DNA of 64,000 bases from Marsupella aquatica (Eukaryota; Marchantiophyta), in NCBI GenBank assembly GCA_973895155.1, contig OZ316892.1:3906001-3970000 (forward strand), given 5' to 3'. Positions within the stretch are counted from its first letter, which is position 1. Each line of letters opens with the position of its first letter. Positions 48,130-57,858 of the stretch are shown in pieces. The position numbers and the translations under genes are program-made. The notes under the pieces were generated by a model, which was not told where the DNA came from, did not search any database, and saw nothing but the letters and a program-made list of their open reading frames with translations.

Positions 48130-48985
48130 CATTCTGGAAGATAAGAACGAAAGGGTTTCCAACTATGTTCATGTGCGCGTGCAAGTTCGAGCTTCCAAGT
48201 GGTGATCGGTGGCTTTCCTCTGACTTCAAGTCGAGAACAATTGTATCCTCGTTTTGGGCTCCCGATCTCTCGTTGTTTGTACGAAGCATCTTTCGTTGTT
48301 TGTACGAAGCATGTGTAGAATTCAGTTTATTGCAGATTTTGGAACGGCGAGTTTACAAAAGATGAAATGGAGGATGACATGCCGAAGGTTTTGGAACTTC
48401 GAGTTGATGAATTTAAATCCAAGCACCAAATCAATGTACTGCTCTTCAACGTTAGTTGCATACGTAGCAACAGCCGCAAAAGCTTCCCTTATGACCAAGC
48501 ATATATGTGCCGTCCAAGGACTTGGCGGATCGTGGTCTAAAATTATAATGGAGTGGATGCCCATGAGGCAAATTCATCATCGACGGTGTCATATAAACAA
48601 CTGAAAATGTCGTCAAAATAATTCATGACTTGCGGTACCCTTGCCCAGCTTCAAATATATTCAAAAGCATGGGAGGGTTGAACTGGAAGCCTCTCATCGA
48701 CGTGGCCGTGTATTCAATTATTTGGGTCTATATGATTACAGGATCAACGCATCATCTAATCACACAACAAATTTCCTCACAGCAGTATTGGCCAACCTCC
48801 ATAGATACTTTTGTGAAAGGATTTTCTCAGAAACTTCCGTCCCGTATCCGATTGACATGAACTGCACCTTCTGAGGAGCAAACCTAGCAAAGAAGCCCCG
48901 CCACCCATTGCTACACACCGTTACATCATGTGTGTAATAGGTGTCACAAAGTACACAGTGTGAAGGTAGCGCGACCAAGAAAACG
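48130..48985 (-). repeat. Dispersed repeat R2, copy 2 (inverted relative to copy 1)
   Basis: The reverse complement of this block is collinear with 35310-36240. On the minus strand the best open piece (48564-48322) reads EQYIDLVLGFKFINSKFQNL then RHVILHFIFCKLAVPKSA. This looks like ordinary protein and may be the remnant of a duplicated gene. Another piece (48978-48760) contains KVQFMSIGYGTEVSEKILSQ. Frames are broken between the pieces, and no family was recognised. Confidence 0.75.
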
Positions 48986-49128
48986 TACAGTGTAAGATTA
49001 GAAAACGTACAGTGTAAGATTCTGCAGCAAAATATTTGATGGCCCTTCTAGATGAAGATATTCGGGAAGAGCCCCTCACTTTTCAAATATATTTAATGGC
49101 CCCTTGTCCCTCCAACCCTTTTTCATGA

Positions 49129-49560
49129 CTTACTAGCTCAATACCCGTGCGTTTGACAAAAGATGTCGTGACGGCCAAGATATTTTTGAGAACAAAAGAT
49201 GTCGTGTCGGCCAAGAGGTTGTTGAGAAGAAGATGACGTCTCGGCCAAGAGGTCATTGAGAAGAAAGATGTCGTGTTGCCCAAGATGTTAGTGAGAACAA
49301 AAGATGTCGTGTCGCCCAAGATGTCATTGAAAACAAAAGATGTCATCTCGGCCAAGATGTCGGTGAGAACAAAAGATGTCGTGTCGCCCAAGATGTCGTT
49401 GAAAACAAAAGATGTCGGTGAGAACAAAAGATGTCGTGTCGGCCAAGAAGTTGATCGATGAGAACAAAAGATGTCGTGTTGGCCAAGAGATTGTTGAGAA
49501 GAAAGATGTCATCTCGGCCAAGAGGTTGTGGAAGAAATAGAGATCGTGTTGCCAATGATG
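49129..49560. repeat. 36-bp minisatellite, about eleven units
   Basis: Units of about 36 bp combine GAGAACAAAAGATGTCGTGT with CGGCCAAGATGTCGT or CGGCCAAGAGGTTGT. The array starts right after the phrase CTAGCTCAATACCCGTGCGT (49131-49150). Confidence 0.9.
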
Positions 49561-50765
49561 TCGTAACGCGTTATGCCAAAGGTTTTGTTAAATATAACAA
49601 TGTTGTTAAGTACAAAATAGCTCAATACCCGTACGTTACACAAAAGATGTCGTGTTGCCCAAGATGTCGTGCAGTAAAACCATGTTGTTAAGAACAATGA
49701 AGTTGTTTTGCCAGTTCAAAGATGTAGTTATGTGAAAGACGTTGTCAAGCCCGTTGTCAAGTAAAAGACGCAGTTAAGAAAAAAGAAGTCATTTTGCCAA
49801 ACATGCCGTCAAGTAAAAAGTTGTCATCAAGTAAATAGTTGTCGTCAAGTAAAAAATTGGCATAACTAACAAAAAAGAAGTCATTTTGTCAAAGATGTTG
49901 TTATGTGAAAGTAGTCATGAATAAAAAGATGATGTGGTGCCAAATGGTTTGTTATGTGAAAGATATTGTGAAGTAAAAAGATGTTGTCAAGTAAAAGTGT
50001 GCCCCTTGCCAGACACCTTGCCATCAACGCCAGTGCCATGATCTTTACTCTTGGTCTTTACTATGTCTTTAGACCTTATAATTGTTTATTTTTTGGCAGT
50101 GAAAATGGCACAAAAAATGAATGTAAAAAATCATCCTAAATATTGGGAGAATTATTGTTTTATTTGATTAGTATATGCAGTCCCTTATTGACTAAAATAG
50201 TATCTGAAATTTAACTCCTACCAATATTACACTAAACTATGCACTATCTCACTCTATTGAGTATCTACACCTTATTGAGTATGTACAATATTTTCTCCTT
50301 ATCCTTCATGTTGTGCATTGTGTTAGTGACGCCCCATTTTCCTCCTACTTGGACATTGGCGTGACTCTTTTTCATTCATACTAAACTAAAATTTATTTAT
50401 TTATTTATATTCTTTCCTTCTACCAGATTTTCTTATTTTTTGTGCCCTGCAAATTTGAATGACAACCAGGGCAAAAAAGGCGCAACCTTGTATTATAGAA
50501 GTTAATAGCTCGATACCTGTGCGTATACTTTTCCATAAAAGATGTTGTTAAGTAAACATATGTAGTGGCATCAGAGATGTCATTAAATAAAAATATGTCA
50601 TTGTGTAAAAGATGTCATGGCGTAAAAGATGTTGTTAATAGGTAAAATACTGTGGTATAAAAGATGATGTTAAGTATTAAAAGATGACATTATGTCAAAA
50701 ATGTGGTTACGCCAATTGAAATATGTGGGTAAGTAATGAGACATGCTTAGTAAAAGGTGTTGTCA
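49561..50765. repeat. Degenerate continuation of the GATGTCGT minisatellite
   Basis: AAGATGTCGTT/AAGATGTTGTCAAGTAAAA motifs recur irregularly to about 50010 and again from about 50530 to 50765. The header AGCTCAATACCCGTACGT recurs at 49619 and as AGCTCGATACCTGTGCGT at 50507. A non-repetitive AT-rich segment (about 50040-50500) interrupts. No gene. Confidence 0.65.
50340..50505. repeat. Diverged direct repeat, left copy (partner 51655-51805)
   Basis: Both copies contain TTTCATTCA-ACTAAACT, TTTATTTAT, CCTTC, then TTTGAATGAC-ACCA-GG and GGCGCAACCTTGTATTATA in the same order. They bracket the GC-rich purine island at 50870-51300. Confidence 0.7.
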
Positions 50766-50869
50766 AGTAAAATAAGAAAACTCCAATAATTTTGGAGATG
50801 AGTTAGGGCAGAGGATTGTTGCATTTTGTCAAGCCGGCCTCCATGCGCAAGGACAAAAAAAAAACCCAG

Positions 50870-51300
50870 TAGGAACCCGGTTCTTGGTCTAGGCATGAGT
50901 CCGAGTCCGAAACGCAAGACAGAGTCCAAGGGTGAGGCTGAGTCCAGGCAAGGGCAAGACCAAGTCCAGGCAAGGGCGAGGGCGGGGATCGGGTGGGTCA
51001 TCGAGGCAGGGTTTTAGGGTTGAGTGGGGGAGCGCGAGGAGGGAGAGTCAGGGCAAAAGGGGAGAGCGAGGTTAGAGAGGCAAGAGGGCGAGAGGCCGCG
51101 GAGAGCAGGGTTGGGAGGCAGGAGGGGCAGGAGGGAGTCGGGAGGAGGGGCCGCGAGGTGGGAAGGCAAAAGGGGGCCTGGGAGGCAGAGGGCGGAGCCA
51201 GCCAGGCAGGCCTGCCCCAAGCCAGCCAGCCAGTCAGCGTGGGCGGCCGCGAGCTGGGCAGGGCTGGCCGGCGACCGGGGGGGTGGGGATCGCGACTTGC
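50870..51300. other. GC-rich, purine-rich island
   Basis: A sharply GC-rich block in AT-rich surroundings. From about 50990 to 51180 the + strand is almost all purine, with many GGG runs (GAGGGAGAG, GGGAGGCAGGAGGGGCAGG). Long open frames on both strands here follow from composition and overlap completely. They are low complexity (Arg/Gly/Glu or Pro/Ser/Leu), so I do not call a gene. Confidence 0.6.
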
Positions 51301-51654
51301 AGTGGCTTGGTGCTGACTTTGCGGCATTGCAATCCAAGTGACGGCTTGAGTTTCCACTTGAGTTTTTTTTGTCTGATTGGTTTAATTTTTTCCAGTTTTG
51401 ATTTTTTTCACCCAAAACGGCCAGGCAATCTTGAAAGAGGACCATGGTATAAATTGGTTTCATAGTGTATTATAGTTTTTGATAGTTGACACAAAAACTA
51501 TGGAAGATAAATAGTACATTTTTGACTTGCATTGAAAACAATATCTTGTTCTCACTTATGCATTGATGGAAAGTAGAGGGATCTACATTGATCCTTGTGC
51601 TTGCATGGGCTTATTTACTAATCATTTCTCTTTTTAGTCGTCTTATTTCACTGT

Positions 51655-51805
51655 TTCCTTTTTGCAGAGTGTTCCTTCCCCTTTCATTCAGACTAAACTT
51701 TATTATCTTTTATTTATTCCTTCCTCTTTTGCTGGAATCTTTTTTTGGACACTCTATATTTGAATGACGACCATGGTATAAAAGGGCGCAACCTTGTATT
51801 ATAAT
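51655..51805. repeat. Diverged direct repeat, right copy (partner 50340-50505)
   Basis: The clearest match is the last ~50 bp (TTTGAATGACGACCATGG ... GGCGCAACCTTGTATTATA). Confidence 0.7.
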
Positions 51806-52354
51806 TTAGAATTATTTGTTCTATTTTTAATCTACAAATATAATAAGGGATCTAGTATGTTTTTATCCTTCGTCTCAATACAAGAAAACTCCTGGACGGG
51901 AAATGTTCATAGTCGCTGGATTCAATTAGCTGTTTTCTCTGACCATTGATGGAGAAAATGTGCACCCCTAGCACATATGTGTTTCCTACTGCCCCGTAAA
52001 TGCCCCGGCCCGACTCCCTATGGGCCGGCCCCTAAAGCAACACGCGGGTATAGGGGTAGTTGGAGCATAATACCACAACTATTATGTTACTCCACTAAAT
52101 GTACTCTTTAGAAGCAATTTCAGTGTACTCTTGCTTAAAAATAAGTATATAAAGTAAGTACTAAGTATTCAGCCCATGTCATTCACAAATTCATTTTTCT
52201 CATGGTTGGAAATACTTCTGCAAGTAAATGGTACTTAAGGTACATAATATTTACTCTCTTTAGTTATTCACTCTCAATGTTTTTGGACATACTCATACCA
52301 GAAACTCCAAACCATAGTCTTACCTAAACTTTCTTAAGGTGAACCAATGGTTTT
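51806..52354. other. Intergenic, insertion target of copia element B
   Basis: AT-rich, no gene recognised. It ends with GTTTT (52350-52354), the left target-site duplication of element B. Confidence 0.5.
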
Positions 52355-52811
52355 TGTTGAGCATAGACGACGATCGCAACGGCAAGCCCATGAACCATCC
52401 AACGCACAATAGTCGACACAAGAGATACGTGGTTCACCTCCTTGAGGCTACGTCCACGGGAACACACAAGAGAGCTTTACTGAACTCTAAGCCCGTCGGC
52501 TATACCGAGTCTCCACAGTGTAAGCTCTCCCTATCTCTCAAGTGGCTCCATAACAATGAGCCTTGGTTCTACCTCTCCAAGCACACATGCCTCTTATGAT
52601 ATAGTGTGCAACTTAGTTGTACCTAACCACATAGTTGTACCTAATCACGTAGTTGTACCTAACCACATAGTTGTACCTAATCACGTAGTTGTACCTAACC
52701 ACATAGTTGTACCTAATAACGTAGTTGTACCTAACCACGTAGTTGTACCAACCCACGTTGTTGTACCAACCACGTCATACCTAACCTAGACGTAAGAGTA
52801 AATACCCAACA
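52355..52811 (-). repeat. Element B 3' LTR
   Basis: 457 bp, TG...CA ends, matching 57874-58330 by eye at every position checked. It is longer than element A's LTR mainly because of the 18-bp array it contains. Confidence 0.95.
52615..52775. repeat. 18-bp U3 minisatellite, nine units (repeated at 58134-58294)
   Basis: Units AGTTGTACCTAACCACAT and AGTTGTACCTAATCACGT alternate, then variants with ACCAACC. Eight 18-bp units and one 17-bp unit. On the + strand the 52355 LTR holds ACCTAAC five times and ACCAACC twice in or beside the array. Element A's LTR has only one ACCTAAC-like site in the matching place. Confidence 0.93.
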
Positions 52812-53002
52812 ATCTTCCCCTTGACTCTGGTCTAGGGGAGAGTACTACTGCCAATGTATATGATCCCTCAGCGGGAAGTTCTGGACAGAAACCAAACCGG
52901 TTTCCCTCTCTAACTAGAGCAAACCAGAACTAAGCCGTAGCCTAATACATAGGAATGAGGAAGAACATATATCAGTAATTACAATGAATGTTTAAGAAAA
53001 CT

Positions 53003-55684
53003 CTACTTGTGATGCAATTGCAAAACCTGCAATACGTCACGGTGTCTAGAGAAACTCTCCAAAGGAATCACTTTGGTAAATGCGTCAGCCGGGTTGAGTT
53101 TACCATCAATCTTGACTAGCTCAAACAAATTATCAGACACAGCCTGCCTGATAAAATGGTACCTGACGTCAATGTGCTTCACTCTGCTGTCCATCACCTG
53201 GTTCACAACAAGGTGGAGCGCACTTTGACTATCACAATGGAGCTTCACATTCCCCTGTGGCAATCCCATTTCAGTGATAAGTCTATCCAACCAAATCGCT
53301 TCCTTTGCTGCTTCTGCAGCTGCAACATACTCCGCTTCTGTAGTAGACTGAGCAATACACTTCTGCAAAGTAGACCTCCAACTTATGCATCCACCGCCAA
53401 GTGTGAACACGTATCTTGTTGTTGATCTCCTTCGGTCCAAATCTTGTCCATAGTCAGAATCTACATAGCCAATCAATGATCTAGCATTCTTTGCATTCGC
53501 ATCAAATAAAAGACCATGATCCACGGTACCCTTCAACCCATACAAGGATTTCAGCAATCTGCAAACCAATTCCTCCTGTCCTCTCTTCACAAAACCTAGC
53601 GGTTGTCTCATGAAGATCACCTCTTCCAATGTGCCATAGAGGAAAGCTGTGACAACATCCATCTGATCTAGGAGCAGACCAAACATTACAACAAGTACAC
53701 ACAATAGTCGTATTGTAGAGTACTTAGCAACTGGTGAGAAGACCTCATTGTAATCCACACCTTTCTCTTGTGTGAATCCCTTTGCTACCAATCTAGCCTT
53801 GTAGACCTTCGATCCACCTCCAATGGAATTATCCTTCAGCTTGTAAATCCACTTGCTGTCCACCACTTGCTGACCCTTAGGCAGCTTAACAAGCTCCCAA
53901 GTTTTGTTGTCCTTTAGTGACTGCATCTCTGTTTGCATTGCTGCAGTCCACTTTTGCTTCTCCTTTGAAGCACTTGCCTCATGAAATGAAGAAGGTTCTC
54001 CTTCTTCCAAAATTAACGCATCACCCTCATCATCAGCTGTAAAATCATCCTCTTGCAGTTGAGATGAATCAACCCACTGTCCATACCTTGATGGAGCGCG
54101 TACAGTGCGACCAGATGTTCTTCTAGCCGATGACTCCGGTTGATCTGCGTGTGCTGGTACAATTTGAAGCTCAACAGCATCCACTTGCTGCTCACCAGCA
54201 TCAACAAACTCCTCTGGTTCCTCTGGCACAGGAACCAGCTCCATAATTGGAGCAACTCCTTCTCTCCGGTCATGCACCTCATAACCAATCTCCCCCTCAA
54301 CGAGATCCGGGATAGGAGATTTTCTTTTGTCAGTACGGGAGACCTGAGTATTCTCCCCCTCCTTCAATAATCTGGATTCATTGAAGGAAACATCCCTACT
54401 GACAACGAGCTTACAGGCAATAGGATCCCATAGCCTATAGGCTTTCACACCACTCTGGTACCCAAGAAAAACACATTTCCTGGAGGTAGGATCCAACTTG
54501 GTCCTATTCTGCTTTGGTGTGAGAGCATATGCATCACTTCCAAAAATTACCAAGCCATGATAGTCTGCTTGCCGCTTATAGCGCATCTCAAACGGCGTTT
54601 TGAAATTGATAGCACTAGAAGGAGAAAGATTTACCAAATAAGCTGCGGTATTGACAGCTTCTGCCCAAAATTCTTGTGGTAAACCTGATTGGCTCAACAT
54701 ACTCCGTGACCGCTCCAACAGTGTCCGATTGAGCCTCTCAGCGACACCATTCTGCTGCGGAGTATAAACTGTGGTGAGATGGCGAGTTATCCCCTGTTCT
54801 GAACAGTACTCTTCAAATTCCATTGAAGTGTACTCCCCGCCGTTGTCTGACCTCAGACTCTTCACCCTTGTATCCAAACACTTAATCGTGTTTCCAGTCT
54901 GATTCTCCACCTGGGCCTTCCACTTCTTAAAAATGGACAAGACATCAGACTTATGCGTCATGAAATAAATCCACACAAATCTTGAGTAATCATCAATAAA
55001 TGATACATAGTACAACTTTCCAGAGTGTGAGGGAGTCGGGGATGGACCCCACACGTCACTATGTATGTACTCAAGAACCGCTTTGGAACGATGAGTTCCA
55101 ACACCAAAAGCACGACGATGCTGCTTTCCAAGAATGCAATGCTCACAAAACTCTAATTTACAAGATTGCAAATCAGAAATGAGTCCATTCTTCCGTAAGA
55201 TAGCCAAACCCTTCTCACTCATGTGGCCTAGCCGTGAATGCCACAGTTGAGTCATCTCCTCGTGAGACTTGGTTACATTGGCCTCTCCACATACAGTATT
55301 GCCCTGTAACACATACAAATTCTTTTGTCTATTCCCCTTCAAAATCACTGTCTCTCCCGACCTGACTTGAAGTTCACCATCAATAACGCTCCATTGATGA
55401 CCATTTGAATCCAACACACCGAGTGAAATCAGATTCTTACGCATGCCAGGTACATACCTGACTCCGGACACTGTGCGCACAGCGCCATCAAACATTTGAA
55501 TCTTCACAGACCCAATTCCCTCAATTTGACATGAGTGATCATTTCCCATCAGAACTGAACCGTTTGAAACAGAGTAAGAACTGAAAAACTCACGAATGTA
55601 ACAAATATGAAAAGAGCAAGCACAATCAAGAATCCACACATCATCTGCTCTCCTAGATGACGTGCACAGGGCATAACCCCGGCT
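53003..55684 (-). CDS. Element B pol polyprotein with in-frame RT deletion
   Basis: Open from the codon after the gag TGA to the stop at 53003 (about 893 codons). Order: protease-like segment (WILDCACSFHIC, usual catalytic D-S/T-G not clear), integrase zinc finger (HSRLGHMSEKG ... CEHCILGKQHR), integrase core (DDYSRFVW, SDNGGEYTS, NGVAERLNRTL), the first third of RT (VDSKWIYKLK, QMDVVTAFLYGTLEE, SLYGLK), then directly the end of the RT/connection (GTVDHGLLFDA) and a complete RNase H (GYVDSDYGQD, STTEAEYVAAAEA, HCDSQSALHL). Compared with element A, 197 codons are missing, including YVDD, so it cannot reverse-transcribe. Integrase and RNase H appear intact. Confidence 0.93.
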   Translation of the reverse strand, partial: SRGYALCTSSRRADDVWILDCACSFHICYIREFFSSYSVSNGSVLMGNDHSCQIEGIGSVKIQMFDGAVRTVSGVRYVPGMRKNLISLGVLDSNGHQWSVIDGELQVRSGETVILKGNRQKNLYVLQGNTVCGEANVTKSHEEMTQLWHSRLGHMSEKGLAILRKNGLISDLQSCKLEFCEHCILGKQHRRAFGVGTHRSKAVLEYIHSDVWGPSPTPSHSGKLYYVSFIDDYSRFVWIYFMTHKSDVLSIFKKWKAQVENQTGNTIKCLDTRVKSLRSDNGGEYTSMEFEEYCSEQGITRHLTTVYTPQQNGVAERLNRTLLERSRSMLSQSGLPQEFWAEAVNTAAYLVNLSPSSAINFKTPFEMRYKRQADYHGLVIFGSDAYALTPKQNRTKLDPTSRKCVFLGYQSGVKAYRLWDPIACKLVVSRDVSFNESRLLKEGENTQVSRTDKRKSPIPDLVEGEIGYEVHDRREGVAPIMELVPVPEEPEEFVDAGEQQVDAVELQIVPAHADQPESSARRTSGRTVRAPSRYGQWVDSSQLQEDDFTADDEGDALILEEGEPSSFHEASASKEKQKWTAAMQTEMQSLKDNKTWELVKLPKGQQVVDSKWIYKLKDNSIGGGSKVYKARLVAKGFTQEKGVDYNEVFSPVAKYSTIRLLCVLVVMFGLLLDQMDVVTAFLYGTLEEVIFMRQPLGFVKRGQEELVCRLLKSLYGLKGTVDHGLLFDANAKNARSLIGYVDSDYGQDLDRRRSTTRYVFTLGGGCISWRSTLQKCIAQSTTEAEYVAAAEAAKEAIWLDRLITEMGLPQGNVKLHCDSQSALHLVVNQVMDSRVKHIDVRYHFIRQAVSDNLFELVKIDGKLNPADAFTKVIPLESFSRHRDVLQVLQLHHK

Positions 55685-56719
55685 TCATAAAACATACTCA
55701 TCATTGAGTAAATCAGCTTCTCCATCAGCCCTAGCCACATTTGCCGATGAAGTTTCCGTTGCCTTTCCCTTACAGTCTCGCTTGAAGTGTCCAACTTGGT
55801 TGCACTTCCAACATGTCACCTGCCTCCTCTGAGGGGATTTACCCTTGGACTTAGATCTGGATTTAGATCTAAACTGGGTTCTACGGTCCCCAGTTGGTCG
55901 CTGCATACTCCTCCCATGGTTAACATTGAGGGCAGCACCAGATGATGAAGGCTGTGACGTGATGTGCATCTTCTGCTGAAGATCATCACTAAGCAGAGAA
56001 CTTACCACGTCATTGTATGAAATGGTATCCCTATCACGATGCAACAACACTCGTGATAGGGACTGGTAAGATGGAGGCAATGAACTAAGAAGCTGCAGAG
56101 CCTTCGTCTCATCATTCAAAGTCTCCCCAAGGTTTTCCAAGTCAACGACCATGTCGTTGAAAGCATCCACATGGTCTTGCAACTTCGTACCAGATTCCTT
56201 CATCCTGAAACTCATCAGTTTGTAGGAAGTGTAGAGCCGGTTCGACAACTCCTTGCGGTGATACTTGCTCTGCAATTCCGCAAACAAGGACATGCAATCC
56301 TTATGTGCACCTAACTGCTTGATGATGGGAGGCATGAGATAGAGTGTAACACACCACACTCCCTGCTCCTGCATGCGGTCCCATTGTTTCTCATCAACAT
56401 CGTCTTCACGAGGGCTCAGCAGTTGGCCCATCCCTGACGCATAAAGCACTCCCTTCACCTGCTTCTCCCATAGCAAGTAGTCAGAGCGCCCATCATACTT
56501 TGTCACTTCATACTTGGGTCCCCCAAGCTTGAAAGTCCCCATCTTCTTCTTTACCGTGAGCTCCGGTAGTAGTACTGCTTCCTCCACCACACGCCGCACC
56601 GGTGATGGTATCGGTGTCACGTGCTCTTCCTCCTGCTCCTCTCTCTGCCCCTGAAACCTCCGCGGTGATCCTCGTGCTTCAAGTTCCACGTCTTCAAAAA
56701 ACTCCTCCGAATCACTCAT
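55685..56719 (-). CDS. Element B gag polyprotein
   Basis: 344 codons, start MSDSEEFFED at 56719, intact. The N-terminal part is acidic and Pro-rich. The UBN2-like copia gag domain follows (KYDGRSDYLLWEKQVKGVLY, GVWCVTLYLMPPIIKQL, LSNRLYTSYKLMSFRM, LLSSLPPSYQSLSRVLL). Then come an Arg/Ser-rich stretch and one zinc knuckle CX2CX4HX4C (CWKCNQVGHFKRDC). It would form the virus-like particle in the cytoplasm. The frame closes with TGA at 55685-55687 and continues in the same frame into pol. Confidence 0.93.
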   Translation of the reverse strand: MSDSEEFFEDVELEARGSPRRFQGQREEQEEEHVTPIPSPVRRVVEEAVLLPELTVKKKMGTFKLGGPKYEVTKYDGRSDYLLWEKQVKGVLYASGMGQLLSPREDDVDEKQWDRMQEQGVWCVTLYLMPPIIKQLGAHKDCMSLFAELQSKYHRKELSNRLYTSYKLMSFRMKESGTKLQDHVDAFNDMVVDLENLGETLNDETKALQLLSSLPPSYQSLSRVLLHRDRDTISYNDVVSSLLSDDLQQKMHITSQPSSSGAALNVNHGRSMQRPTGDRRTQFRSKSRSKSKGKSPQRRQVTCWKCNQVGHFKRDCKGKATETSSANVARADGEADLLNDEYVL

Positions 56720-57858
56720 ATGAGAAAGTCACAAAAAATGTTGTTTTTCACAACTTCTCAAAAAACTTGAAACTCAACACCGCCGCGTAGCCCACAAAGC
56801 TAGGAGTCCAATACTGAAAACCAAAATCAAAATCGAAATTTGACGGAAAAGTTATTCAAATTTTGGTCGAGGTGGGTAAAACCTTGGGAAACTCCCCCGT
56901 TTTGACCACCTCAGGGAATAACCGAAATACCAAGTACAACCCGTTGTCGGAATTGCGATGTGATTGGTGCGCTGCATTGCCAACTTCAATGGCTACGACC
57001 TCGCCGAAAAATAACCAAAAAAGTTACCATTCGGCGGATGAAATCTTTGTCGGACGGTCAAAAAATAGCTCTCTGGTTTTTTGGAATATTCTATGACCCT
57101 TGTACAGGCCCTGTGGGAATTTTGGAAGAACAATCGAGGGGCTGACATGTGTACTCGAACCCCCAAAACCCCCTACCACCCTTCGTCGTCGAAATCTGGT
57201 CGCGCGCGCAGAAAATACACACGGCAGAATGTACCCCTCGACACCAAACGCAAGATATCTCACTCGGGTTTTGACGAAATCAAGATCCGATTTCAGATTT
57301 GGAAACTAGACTCCGAGGCGATGAAGATCGATATAAGAAGCACCCAAAACGAGGAAAGAACGAGGGAGAAAAAAATTGGTAAAGATGATAGATTTCTCTC
57401 AATTGTCATAGCCAATTTCGAATCAGTTTTTCAAAGAGAAAAAAATGGTACCTTGTCAACAACGAATGTTGATCAATTGCACTTGGTGCCGTCACCAAGT
57501 CCAACAAGGTAATTGATTTTGCTTAGCCTTCCTCTTTGCATCAAAGAGCCAATCCCGGACTCAAAAACAATCGTCTTGCCTCAATCTCTCCGTTGAGTCA
57601 AAACACTTGACGCTTCTCCCTCCGAGTCGATTGCCAACTTTCTTCACAAAATCCAGAACGACGAAAACTTAGATCTCTCTGCACCACGAGCTCCGTTCAA
57701 CGATTTCTTCACACCGTTAGAAAGCTCTTGCCCTGATCTATCCGTTGAGCCCATACACTCCAAGTTCCATGCGATGGAACTCTGGAAAATCCACCAACAC
57801 TCAACGCTGGAAAAACCGTCATGAAATCCCGTCACGAACACACGTCACCTCCCAAGCA
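56720..57858 (-). other. Element B untranslated leader
   Basis: About 1.1 kb between primer-binding site and gag. Both ends align with element A's leader, but the middle (about 56875-57540) is unrelated to element A's. It holds a strong hairpin at 57472-57517 (arms ACTTGGTG/CACCAAGT, outer arms ATCAATT/AATTGAT). A 143-codon frame on the opposite strand (57081-57512) is Lys/Arg-rich and unrecognised. Confidence 0.7.

Noticed and set aside
49129-49560. Regular direct repeats resembling a CRISPR array
   Set aside because: The spacers are themselves repeated, the unit is a 36-bp minisatellite with drift, no cas genes exist, and the context is plant nuclear DNA.
50993-51463. Four overlapping open frames of 105-149 codons on both strands
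   Set aside because: They lie in a purine-rich GC island where stops are rare by composition. The translations are low complexity and shadow one another.
52556-52789. 77-codon frame of VVPNHI/VVPNHV repeats, identical in both LTRs
   Set aside because: It is the translation of the 18-bp LTR minisatellite on the strand opposite to element transcription.
57081-57512. 143-codon basic frame in the element B leader, antisense to the element
   Set aside because: No recognised family, absent from element A, inside an untranslated leader. It is described within the leader entry but not called as a gene.
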